A stretch of DNA of 42,524 bases from SKUL01 sp964487545 (GTDB lineage Bacteria; Bacteroidota; Bacteroidia; Flavobacteriales_D; SKUL01): the NCBI GenBank assembly GCA_964487545.1, contig CAZARI010000027.1, positions 1 through 42,524 of the forward strand, in the 5' to 3' direction. Under the pieces are notes generated by a model, which was not told where the DNA came from, did no database searches, and saw only the letters and a program-made list of their open reading frames with translations. Below are positions 8,959 through 16,748 of the stretch, piece after piece. The translations under genes were made by a program, and so were the position numbers. How positions within the stretch are numbered: the first letter of the stretch is position 1; every line of letters starts with the position of its first letter.

Positions 8959-10713
8959 ATGGTTAAACCCCTGTACAGCATTTTGATTGTTGTGCTGAGC
9001 GGATTATCGACTCAGGCACAGATCACCGATGTGTTTCAAAACCAAGATTATCAAATCGCCACCCATGTTTTTGAGGAAACGATCAACAAGGAATATCATA
9101 AAGGGTCGGTGGAAATCCTGCTAGACAAAAACAAAGGCACTGACCCAAACTGGAAGGCGGTAGAAGACCAACTCTACGCAACCGCTATTGAGCAAGTTAA
9201 AAATGATGTTGCATACTTTCAGTTGTACAGCAGGGCAGTAAACGACCAGAAAAGAATGCTTGAATGGCAGCGATTACACAACGCACAGTTGGATAATTCA
9301 CCCGGTAATCCATCATTAAAAAATATCGATATCAGCCTTTCTGGGGTGGTCAATGCAATTGGGGTGTATGTGATTTACTATCATTTTCAAAGTATTAACG
9401 GCAACACTCCGCTCGCAGTAAAACGATATTATCTGGCCGACTTCCGCAAGCGGCAACTCACGCCACTACCTACCACGCTGAATCGTGTGCAACAGCAAAA
9501 GCTCGACAAATTAACCCGCTCGCGCTTTACGGCCATTTATCTGTTGCAAACACAAAAGTTGGATTTGAATAATGCGGCTCGCATACGAGAAACGCAGAAA
9601 GAAGGTAGTTCGGGGAATGATCATTTATCGGAACTCGATTTTTCTGAAGCAGAAGTATTCCCTTATTTTTCAGGCATTATGGTTGAATTTCCGATGCATT
9701 CGGCCTCCTCGGTTCCGTTTGCGCTCCAATCCTTTAGGATTCTATTGACTGGCTCCGACGTCACCGAGTTGCTCCGGGTTTTTCCAGCATTTAAGCCGGC
9801 GTTTGGAAATCCATTGAATCCTCCTTCCCAAGCAGCGATGGCAGCGTTAAATGATGATAGCAATTTTGACATTTCCCGCTTTCGCAAACCGAGAGACGCG
9901 CGTGAAATTATCGAAGCAGCTTCAGGTGAAGCGAGAAATCCGGAAGGTAAGTTGCTGCATGCAATCACCATAAACTACTATCAAATGCGCGACACTGCGA
10001 AGCAACTGACCGAAAGCAAAAAAGTGTTTTATAATGACGTGCGCCAAATCTACCGGACGGAAAACAGAAATGAACGCGGCGATCTAACCAGTCAAGAAAA
10101 GCGCACTTACAACGAGCACCATCAACTTATTGAAGTGCGAGCCACCGGGAGCGGGGAACAACTGACACTCTATTATTACTCCGGCGGAGGAATTGATCGG
10201 GTAGAGAAGATAGAACTTCAAATCCATCAGTCGGGATATCACAATCAAAAAGTGAATACCCGCATAACCCATGAGCATGTTGTATTCAATAGCAAACACA
10301 GATACACGCTTCAACACCAGGCTGTTGGCGAATTGAATAAAAATCACCACCTGTTGAAACGCTATTTGGCCGAAAATAAGCACTGCACCCATCATGCTTG
10401 TCTAATTAACGATGACAAAGGCCGGGTGATGGGTATAGAAAATTTATCCGGATCGCCCATTGATTTACGAACCGATGAAAAAGGCAATCCGATGGAAAGC
10501 TACTTTGATGGAAACAGGGACCAGCACTTTTTTAGTTACGATCAATTAAACAGAATTCAGGAATACTCCTATTACAGGGATGATCGGCTAATGACGTCGA
10601 AATCGTATCAATACCGCGACTCTGGGCCAATTCCCGAAATGATCTTGGGAGCCCATAGCCAACACCACTCCGCCTATACTACCGTGGAAGAATACGCGCT
10701 GGAGTTCAAGTGA
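8959..10713 (+). CDS. Secreted protein of unknown function with YD/RHS-like C-terminal motifs
   Basis: A 584-residue exported protein. The start at 8959 gives a signal peptide (MVKPLYSILIVVLSGLSTQAQ). It lies one base after the stop of the preceding gene, implying translational coupling. A longer in-frame start at 8839 would overlap that gene by 119 bases and lacks a signal sequence. The N-terminal half matches nothing I recognise. The last third has short motifs reminiscent of RHS/YD repeats, such as TYNEHHQLIEVRATGSGEQ, DEKGNPMESYFDGNRDQHFF and FSYDQLNRIQEYSYYRDD. It probably acts outside the cytoplasm together with the MORN-repeat protein; this is inferred from context only. Confidence 0.75.
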   Translation: MVKPLYSILIVVLSGLSTQAQITDVFQNQDYQIATHVFEETINKEYHKGSVEILLDKNKGTDPNWKAVEDQLYATAIEQVKNDVAYFQLYSRAVNDQKRMLEWQRLHNAQLDNSPGNPSLKNIDISLSGVVNAIGVYVIYYHFQSINGNTPLAVKRYYLADFRKRQLTPLPTTLNRVQQQKLDKLTRSRFTAIYLLQTQKLDLNNAARIRETQKEGSSGNDHLSELDFSEAEVFPYFSGIMVEFPMHSASSVPFALQSFRILLTGSDVTELLRVFPAFKPAFGNPLNPPSQAAMAALNDDSNFDISRFRKPRDAREIIEAASGEARNPEGKLLHAITINYYQMRDTAKQLTESKKVFYNDVRQIYRTENRNERGDLTSQEKRTYNEHHQLIEVRATGSGEQLTLYYYSGGGIDRVEKIELQIHQSGYHNQKVNTRITHEHVVFNSKHRYTLQHQAVGELNKNHHLLKRYLAENKHCTHHACLINDDKGRVMGIENLSGSPIDLRTDEKGNPMESYFDGNRDQHFFSYDQLNRIQEYSYYRDDRLMTSKSYQYRDSGPIPEMILGAHSQHHSAYTTVEEYALEFK

Positions 10714-10723
10714 TGAAAACACG

Positions 10724-11062
10724 CTCAACCACAACACAGAAAAACTTCGTGACCTTCGTGTAAACTTTGTGAACTCCGTGGTTAAAGCACCCAACCACAA
10801 CACAGAGAAAAACTTAGGGACCTTCGTGAAAACTTAGTGCACTCCGTGGTTAAAAACACCCAGCCACAACCCAGAAAAACTTTGTGAACTCTGTGATAAC
10901 TTAGTGAACTCCGTGGTTAAAAAAACCTAACCGCAAAGGCCACAGAGGCCTCATTAAGAACACAGAAAAAACTTCGTGACCTTCGTGTAAACTTTGTGAA
11001 CTCCGTGGTTAAAACGCTCAACCACAACACAGAAAAAACTTCGTGAACTCCGTGGTTAAAAA
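10724..11062. repeat. Degenerate tandem repeat tract (CTCCGTGGTTAA-type)
   Basis: About five imperfect units of 45-90 bases fill the gap between two convergent genes. Each unit begins near CAACCACAACACAGAAAAAC, runs through CTTCGTGACCTTCGTG and TTTGTGAA, and ends CTCCGTGGTTAAA. Within a unit there is an 11-12-base periodicity of nnCTTCGTG. Copies differ by scattered substitutions; unit 4 carries an extra AACCGCAAAGGCCACAGAGG block and unit 5 is shortened. Similar sequences are widespread in intergenic DNA of many bacteria. No coding role is apparent. Confidence 0.85.
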
Positions 11063-11069
11063 ACTGAGG

Positions 11070-12797
11070 TTATCCCCTCGGTATGGGCAACTCAGCCACA
11101 ATTTCATCGGTGCGGCGGCCCAGTTCAGTCCACACCTTTTCGAAATCCTCTTTACTATTCAATGGTGCTTTCAGGCTGAAATAGAACTTTATTTTCGGTT
11201 CGGTGCCCGATGGACGGGCGGTGATTTTACTGCCGTCGATCAACAAAAACTGGAGCACATTCGACACCGGCAGGTTGGTTGGCGATTTGGCTCCGGTTTG
11301 CACATTGTGTTTTTGCTGTGCAGCAAAATCAATTATCTCCACCACCTCAGCACCGCCCAAGGTGTTGGGAGGATGCTGTCGCAAGATCTCCATCAGGGAT
11401 ACAATTTCGTCAGCGCCTTTTCGTCCCTTTCGCGTCACCGAAATCAGTGACTCACGGAAGCAACCAAAACCCAGGTAAATATCGATGAGCATTTCATAAA
11501 AATCACTTCCACGCAACTTTGCCCACGCGGCGGCTTCGCATAATATCACCGAAGAAATCACCGCATCCTTGTCGCGCACCACGTCGCCCACCAGATAGCC
11601 GTAGCTTTCTTCGCCACCTCCAATAAAAGTTTCCACGCCTTCCTTTGATTGGATCAGATCAGCGATATACTTAAAACCGGTTAAGGTTTCGTAGGTCTTT
11701 ACGCCATAAGCGCTGGCTATTTCGGCGAGTAAATCGGAGGTCACCACGGTTTTGCAGATAAACTCCTTTCCAGTTAGCTTACCTTTTGCCTTCCATTGCT
11801 CCAGCAGGTAATAAATCAACACCGAAGCAGCCTGGTTGCCGTTGAGCAGTTCCAGGTCGCCGTCCCGATTTCTCACTGCAATGCCCACACGATCGGCGTC
11901 GGGGTCCGTGCCGAGAACGATATCTGCTCCGTATTGGCTTCCTAATTCAAGCGCTTGGGTCAGTGCTTCCTTTTCCTCTGGATTGGGAGAAACAACCGTC
12001 GGAAAATTCCCATCCGGATCGCGCTGCGACTCCACCACTTCAACCTTGTCAAAACCGGCTCGTGACAGCGCCTGTGGAATAAGCGGATAACCAGTGCCAT
12101 GCAAAGGTGTATATACAATCTTCAGCGCTCCTGCTACGGCTGGATCGTTCAATACAAACAATCCCTCCAATGCAGCCAAGTAATGCTGATCCATGTCTTC
12201 TCCCAGGGGGTGAATCAGCTCCGGCCGCGCTTGTTGGTTCACCTGATCGAGCGAGGTGATTTTTCGTACTTCGGCGATGATATTGCCATCGTGCGGAGCA
12301 ACAATTTGTCCGCCATCCGCCCAGTACACTTTGTAACCGTTATACTCGGGTGGATTGTGCGAAGCCGTGATCACCACACCGGTATGACAACCCAGCTTTC
12401 GAATGGCAAACGACAATTCGGGTGTGGGTCGCAAACTCTCAAACAAATAAGTTTCTACTCCGTTGGCACTAAAAATTTCGGCAGTGGCCTTTGCCAGTTC
12501 AACGCTGTTGTTGCGACAATCAAAAGCAATAGCGGCCTTGGGGTTTTCAATATTATGTTGCTTCAGGTAGTTGCACAAGCCCTGCGTGGCCATGGCAATG
12601 GTGTAGCGGTTGACGCGATTGGTGCCGGGTCCTGTTATGCCGCGCAGCCCGCCTGTTCCAAACTCCAGGTCCTTGTAAAACGCTTCGATCAAGTAATCGG
12701 AAGCTGTTTCCATCATCTGCTTCACTTCGGCAATGGTGGCATCGTCATAAGGCGGTTGTGTCCACTTTAATGCTTTCTCCAGAATTTTTTCGTCCAT
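11070..12797 (-). CDS. Phospho-sugar mutase (phosphoglucomutase/phosphomannomutase)
   Basis: A 575-residue alpha-D-phosphohexomutase that interconverts hexose 1- and 6-phosphates via a phosphoserine. All four family motifs are visible: the active-site loop TASHNP at 144-149 (Ser146), the metal-binding DPDADR at 298-303, the sugar-binding GGEESYG at 394-400, and the phosphate-binding RPSGTEPK at 528-535. Size and motif spacing resemble the PgcA-type glucose-specific mutases. It is the last gene of rfbD-rfbB-mutase, starting 6 bases after rfbB. There it probably supplies glucose 1-phosphate for dTDP-glucose. Substrate preference cannot be read from sequence alone. Confidence 0.93.
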   Translation of the reverse strand: MDEKILEKALKWTQPPYDDATIAEVKQMMETASDYLIEAFYKDLEFGTGGLRGITGPGTNRVNRYTIAMATQGLCNYLKQHNIENPKAAIAFDCRNNSVELAKATAEIFSANGVETYLFESLRPTPELSFAIRKLGCHTGVVITASHNPPEYNGYKVYWADGGQIVAPHDGNIIAEVRKITSLDQVNQQARPELIHPLGEDMDQHYLAALEGLFVLNDPAVAGALKIVYTPLHGTGYPLIPQALSRAGFDKVEVVESQRDPDGNFPTVVSPNPEEKEALTQALELGSQYGADIVLGTDPDADRVGIAVRNRDGDLELLNGNQAASVLIYYLLEQWKAKGKLTGKEFICKTVVTSDLLAEIASAYGVKTYETLTGFKYIADLIQSKEGVETFIGGGEESYGYLVGDVVRDKDAVISSVILCEAAAWAKLRGSDFYEMLIDIYLGFGCFRESLISVTRKGRKGADEIVSLMEILRQHPPNTLGGAEVVEIIDFAAQQKHNVQTGAKSPTNLPVSNVLQFLLIDGSKITARPSGTEPKIKFYFSLKAPLNSKEDFEKVWTELGRRTDEIVAELPIPRG

Positions 12798-12803
12798 TTC
12801 TTA

Positions 12804-13835
12804 TCAGGCGCTCTTTGGCTGTGAGGTGTATTTATCGACGTACCATTGAATGGTTTTTTCTATTCCAGTCTCGAAGTTTTCATCTGCGCGCCAACCGAGT
12901 TCAGTTTCAATTTTAGTGGCATCGATGGCGTAGCGCTGATCGTGCCCCGGACGGTCGGTTACAAAAGCAATCAGCTCGTTGTATTGCCCTTTGCCCGGAT
13001 GAATACGGTCGAGTAATTCGCAAATAACCCGCGCGATATACAGATTGTTTCGCTCGTTTCTTCCGCCGATGTTATAGGTTTCACCGACACGCCCTTTTTC
13101 AAAAGTCAGCAAAATTCCCTTGCAGTGATCCAGCACATAAAGCCAGTCGCGCACGTTGGTTCCATCGCCGTAAATGGGTATCTGCTCTCCCGCAATTGCT
13201 TTGCGTATAATGGTCGGAATCAGTTTCTCATCGTGCTGCTTTGGGCCGTAGTTGTTCGAACAGTTGGTGGTAACCACCTCCAGACCATAAGTGTGAAAAT
13301 AGCTGCGCACGAAATGATCACTGCTGGCTTTGCTGGCGCTATACGGACTGTTGGGCGCATAGGGAGTTGTTTCCTTGAACAAGCCGGTTTCGCCCAGACT
13401 GCCGTACACTTCATCGGTAGAAACATGTAAAAAACGTGCATGCTCCATAGCCTGACGACGTTTATGGGGTGCTTCCATCCAGAATTTTCGGGCGGCTTCA
13501 AGCAGTGTAAACGTTCCGAACACATTGGTTTGCACAAAAGCTTTGGGTCCAGTGATGCTGTTATCAACGTGCGATTCGGCAGCAAAATGTATCACCCCAT
13601 CGATGTCATGTTTGGCAAAAAGGCGCTCTACTAACTCGCTGTCGCAGATATCGCCTTGTACAAATTCGTAGTTGGGATGAAGGGCTACTTCGGTTAGGTT
13701 TTTTTCGTCACCTGCATAGGTCAGCAAATCAAGGTTAATCACCTTCACCTGCGGGTATCGCTCTAATAGCAGGGGAATAAAATTAGCACCGATAAAGCCG
13801 GCACCACCAGTAACGAGAATGTTTTTAGCTGTCAT
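12804..13835 (-). CDS. rfbB: dTDP-glucose 4,6-dehydratase
   Basis: Second step of dTDP-L-rhamnose synthesis: dTDP-glucose to dTDP-4-keto-6-deoxyglucose. The 343-residue protein is an extended SDR. It has TGGAGFIGANF for NAD+ binding, LDLLTYAGDEKNL typical of RfbB, STDEVYGSLG carrying the dehydratase Asp/Glu pair, and YSASKASSDH with the YxxxK catalytic pair. NNYGPKQHDEKLIPT is also characteristic. Its ATG overlaps the rfbD stop by four bases (ATGA), so the pair is translationally coupled. The phosphohexomutase follows after 6 bases. No rfbC is in this operon; rfbA is at 37190-38056. Confidence 0.96.
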   Translation of the reverse strand: MTAKNILVTGGAGFIGANFIPLLLERYPQVKVINLDLLTYAGDEKNLTEVALHPNYEFVQGDICDSELVERLFAKHDIDGVIHFAAESHVDNSITGPKAFVQTNVFGTFTLLEAARKFWMEAPHKRRQAMEHARFLHVSTDEVYGSLGETGLFKETTPYAPNSPYSASKASSDHFVRSYFHTYGLEVVTTNCSNNYGPKQHDEKLIPTIIRKAIAGEQIPIYGDGTNVRDWLYVLDHCKGILLTFEKGRVGETYNIGGRNERNNLYIARVICELLDRIHPGKGQYNELIAFVTDRPGHDQRYAIDATKIETELGWRADENFETGIEKTIQWYVDKYTSQPKSA

Positions 13836-14722
13836 GCATCAGGTATTTTCGAAAGGGCCTCCCGAAGGGCGTCTTTCCATTTGGGTATTTGAATCCCAAA
13901 GATAGACTGAATTTTTTGGGTGTCGAGCACGCTGTAGGCCGGGCGTTTGGCGCGGGTTGGATACTCCTCGGAAGTACACGGAAGCACTTTGCAGGGCAAT
14001 GCTTTTATTTCCATCACCGCACTAGCCAGATCAAACCAGGTGGCTGTTCCCGAATGGACAAAATGATAGGTTCCACCGTAGTTTTCTGCTGGCGACGCCA
14101 ATACTTTTTCTACCATCGCGGTCAGTGCTTCAGCCAAATAACCAGCATAAGTAGGGGCTCCAATCTGATCGTTTACCACCCTGATCTGTTCTTTTTGCTT
14201 TCCCAACCGAATCATGGTTTTTACAAAATTATGGCCGTATTCGGAATAGAGCCACGCGGTGCGAACAACCATATTTTTAGCTCCAGCAAAGAGCACCTCC
14301 TGTTCGCCGAGGTATTTACTCAGCCCGTACAGTGATTGTGGATTTTCTGCATCCGATTCGAGATAGGGCTGAGTCGCGGTACCGTCAAAAACATAATCCG
14401 TTGAGATATGCACCATCGGAACTCCAAATTGGGCGCAAACGTTTGCCATCAATTGTGGAATATCGGCGTTGACCTGCATGGCCAGTTCGGGCTCATCTTC
14501 GGCACGATCAACTGCCGTAAAAGCCGCTGCGTTGATCACCGCATCCACGCCATGTTCCGTCATCCAGACCTTGACTGCTTCGGCATTGCCCAGATCCAGG
14601 TCGACCCGGCGCGAAAACACCGGAACAATCGTCGGGTGCTGGTGGAGTACATCACTGAGGCATTGCCCAAGCTGACCATCCGCTCCGGTTATCCAAACCT
14701 TGTATTGAAGTTTTTGTGACAC
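13832..14722 (-). CDS. rfbD: dTDP-4-dehydrorhamnose reductase
   Basis: Last step of dTDP-L-rhamnose synthesis, an NAD(P)H-dependent reduction. The N-terminus has KVWITGADGQLGQ for cofactor binding. Next come HISTDYVFDG and the catalytic tyrosine region SLYGLSKYLGEQ (YxxxK). RTAWLYSEYGHNFVKTM, NDQIGAPTYAG and RPAYSVLD are all family signatures. The GTG at 14722 gives 296 aa, the usual length. In-frame ATGs at 14776 and 14800 would add 18 or 26 residues that look non-conserved and run through a possible -7 box at 14727-14734. The start remains uncertain. It overlaps rfbB by ATGA. Confidence 0.92.
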   Translation of the reverse strand: MSQKLQYKVWITGADGQLGQCLSDVLHQHPTIVPVFSRRVDLDLGNAEAVKVWMTEHGVDAVINAAAFTAVDRAEDEPELAMQVNADIPQLMANVCAQFGVPMVHISTDYVFDGTATQPYLESDAENPQSLYGLSKYLGEQEVLFAGAKNMVVRTAWLYSEYGHNFVKTMIRLGKQKEQIRVVNDQIGAPTYAGYLAEALTAMVEKVLASPAENYGGTYHFVHSGTATWFDLASAVMEIKALPCKVLPCTSEEYPTRAKRPAYSVLDTQKIQSIFGIQIPKWKDALREALSKIPDA

Positions 14723-14726
14723 AGGG

Positions 14727-14734
14727 CAAAAATA
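14727..14734 (-). promoter_or_regulatory. Possible -7 box for the rfbD-rfbB-mutase operon
   Basis: The minus strand reads TATTTTTG, fitting TAnnTTTG, four bases before the candidate GTG start of rfbD. There is no TTG at the -33 distance. If real, the mRNA would be essentially leaderless. Confidence 0.25.
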
Positions 14735-14823
14735 GGGTTTTGCCGAGGGTCGGAGGGCTGATTTTAAAATACCCATAAAACTTTTCTGCGCTGGATGCAT
14801 TTTGTAACTTTAAGTAACGCGCT

Positions 14824-14845
14824 GAAATAACCCATGAGTTATTTC
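14824..14845. promoter_or_regulatory. Perfect 8-bp inverted repeat upstream of the zinc dehydrogenase gene
   Basis: GAAATAAC (14824-14831) and GTTATTTC (14838-14845) are exact inverted copies around a 6-base spacer, 40 bases before the ATG at 14885. With its A/T-rich arms and position it could be an operator for a dimeric regulator. It could also be a weak hairpin. No adjacent regulator gene is present. Confidence 0.35.
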
Positions 14846-14884
14846 TTATTCAGATTATTATGAACAGAAAAACTTTAAACCATT

Positions 14885-16042
14885 ATGCTAGCTATGAACT
14901 ATCGCGGGCCGTTCAAGGTCCGCGCCGACAAGGATCGGCCCTATCCTGAAATTGAACATCCGAATGACGTCATTGTGCGGGTTTTGCGATCGTGCATCTG
15001 CGGCTCTGACCTTCACCTCTATCACGGATTGGTTCCGGACACCCGGGTCGGAACAACCTTTGGGCATGAATTTATAGGCGAAGTTGTCGAAACCGGCACC
15101 GGAGTTGAAAAATTAAAGGTGGGCGACAAGGTGATCGTCCCATTCAACATTGCCTGTGGCCAGTGCTCCTTTTGCAAGCAAGAGATTTATGGATGCTGTC
15201 ACGAAGCCAATCCTCAGGCAACAGCACTCGGGGGAATTTACGGTTACTCACATACCACCGGCGGCTACCACGGCGGCCAGGCAGAATATGTTCGGGTTCC
15301 CTATGCCGATGTTGGGCCGATGGTTATTCCCGATTGGATGGACTACGACGACGCGGTCATGCTGACAGATGTGGTGCCCACCGGCTATCAGGCGGCAGAA
15401 ATGGCCGGAATTCAAAAAGGGGATACGGTTCTGATATTCGGAGCCGGTCCGATTGGAATAATGGCTGCAAAATGCGCTTGGTTGTTCGGTGCGGGACGTG
15501 TGATTGTCATCGACCAGCTTGACTATCGACTGGAATTTGCTGAAAAATTCGCGCAGTGCGAAACCCACAATTTCCGATCACTCGGTGATCCGGTTGTGTT
15601 TGCCAAACAAACCACCGATTCGCTCGGTGCAGATGTTTGCATTGACGCGGTGGGTTGCGAGGCAGCCGGCGATGCCATGAACACACTCCTGGGCCGCAAA
15701 ATGCTCTTACAGGGAGGATCGACCACTGCATTGCATTGGGCCATTAATTCAGTAAAAAAAGGCGGAATTGTATCCATTGTGGGCGTGTATGGCCCAACCA
15801 ATGCGCTGGTGCCTATCGGAAATGTGGTGAACAAAGGAATAACGATTCGCGCCAGTCAGGCCTCTGTACGACGATTATTGCCGAAAATGATTGAACATGT
15901 TAAAAACGGAATTATCGATCCGAAAGCATTGATCACACACCGTATTCCTATGGAAGAAGTGGCCGAAGCGTATCACATCTTCTCCTGCAAGCTCGACAAC
16001 TGCATCAAACCGGTTTTGATTCCACCTTCGGCCAGCGCATAG
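14885..16042 (+). CDS. Zinc-dependent alcohol dehydrogenase, glutathione-independent formaldehyde dehydrogenase-like
   Basis: A 385-residue medium-chain dehydrogenase. Catalytic zinc ligands are visible: Cys39 in CICGSDLHLYHG and His61-Glu62 in FGHEFIGE. The structural zinc loop is complete with Cys91, Cys94, Cys97 and Cys105. The Rossmann fold carries FGAGPIGIMAAK. The N-terminal MLAMNYRGPFKVR plus IEHPNDVIVRV matches the subgroup annotated as glutathione-independent formaldehyde or threonine dehydrogenase-like. The actual alcohol or aldehyde substrate is unknown. An ATG at 14894 is an alternative start, but 14885 aligns better with the family. It is followed after 35 bases by a small membrane protein, probably in the same transcript. 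Confidence 0.92.
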   Translation: MLAMNYRGPFKVRADKDRPYPEIEHPNDVIVRVLRSCICGSDLHLYHGLVPDTRVGTTFGHEFIGEVVETGTGVEKLKVGDKVIVPFNIACGQCSFCKQEIYGCCHEANPQATALGGIYGYSHTTGGYHGGQAEYVRVPYADVGPMVIPDWMDYDDAVMLTDVVPTGYQAAEMAGIQKGDTVLIFGAGPIGIMAAKCAWLFGAGRVIVIDQLDYRLEFAEKFAQCETHNFRSLGDPVVFAKQTTDSLGADVCIDAVGCEAAGDAMNTLLGRKMLLQGGSTTALHWAINSVKKGGIVSIVGVYGPTNALVPIGNVVNKGITIRASQASVRRLLPKMIEHVKNGIIDPKALITHRIPMEEVAEAYHIFSCKLDNCIKPVLIPPSASA

Positions 16043-16077
16043 TTCCGTATTAAGTATCACCTTAAAAACCCAACATC

Positions 16078-16617
16078 ATGACTGACGAAACCCATTCACA
16101 AGATTTCGAAAATAAAAGAGAAAGCAGCCACGGTCACATCAAGGGCTGGGGAATAGATGCCGATCCGAAGAATGATCCGACCTACCCAATGAAAAACAGA
16201 ACAGACGAAGAAATTCGGGGCTACACGTGGAAGAGACCTCCACTGCAACCAGAAAACATTGAAATTCTACGCTCGGTAGAACGAAAGAATTTGCCAGCGG
16301 TTTTCGGCACTTCAATTCCACCATCGGGTCTCAGTGGAATGATCCGCAGACAGGCCTTTAAATACAGCGAGTCGAGCTACGGGCGCTGGTTGCCGCTGAT
16401 TCTCGCCGATCGAATTGGGGTGGCAGAAGGCATTATCGACGATCTGTCAAAAGGCATCATTCCCAACATATTCGCTGAACGGGGCTGGGGGGCCGAGTGG
16501 AAATACAACCGCCAGCAATTGGTGACAAAAGTGGTGGTTGCCACTGTGGTTACTTCAATGGTACTGGTGGCCATTTTATCTAAAAGGAAGAAAAAGAAAA
16601 AAGGAATGGTGCTTTAA
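16078..16617 (+). CDS. Conserved hypothetical protein with one C-terminal membrane helix
   Basis: A 179-residue protein without an enzymatic signature. The N-terminal 60 residues are polar, with HIKGWGIDADPKNDPTYPMK and ending GYTWKRPPLQPENIE. Residues about 80-140 look like an amphipathic soluble domain, with SIPPSGLSGMIRRQAFKYSE and YGRWLPLILADRIGVAEG. A single hydrophobic segment at about 147-166 is followed by a poly-lysine tail, so the soluble part is predicted cytoplasmic or tail-anchored. I believe proteins with the GWGxDADPKNDPTYPM signature often sit next to such zinc dehydrogenases, but that is from memory. It may be an accessory or membrane anchor for the dehydrogenase; function unknown. 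Confidence 0.75.
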   Translation: MTDETHSQDFENKRESSHGHIKGWGIDADPKNDPTYPMKNRTDEEIRGYTWKRPPLQPENIEILRSVERKNLPAVFGTSIPPSGLSGMIRRQAFKYSESSYGRWLPLILADRIGVAEGIIDDLSKGIIPNIFAERGWGAEWKYNRQQLVTKVVVATVVTSMVLVAILSKRKKKKKGMVL

Positions 16618-16697
16618 CGGACCACAAAGGAACCTACTTCGCTACTCGATCAGAAAGCGGAAGAGCAGCAGACCTCTTGTTTCATTAGACTGAATAG

Positions 16698-16730
16698 AAA
16701 AATCCCGAAGAACAACTCTCCGGGATTTTT
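16698..16730. terminator. Bidirectional intrinsic terminator
   Basis: AAAAATCCCG (16698-16707) pairs perfectly with CGGGATTTTT (16721-16730) around 13 bases. Read rightwards the stem ends in a T-run; read leftwards it also ends in TTTTT. It lies between the convergent small membrane protein gene (ends 16617) and ctaD (ends 16749), so it can terminate both transcripts. Confidence 0.85.
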
Positions 16731-16748
16731 AAATGTTAATGTATCGTG

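Noticed and set aside
11836..12770. Long open frames antisense to the phosphohexomutase gene
   Set aside because: They are shadows of a strongly conserved gene with all catalytic motifs and show no domain of their own.
14860..14950. Short frame MNRKTLNHYASYE overlapping the dehydrogenase start
   Set aside because: It reads out of frame into the dehydrogenase gene and stops after about 29 codons, with no supporting features.
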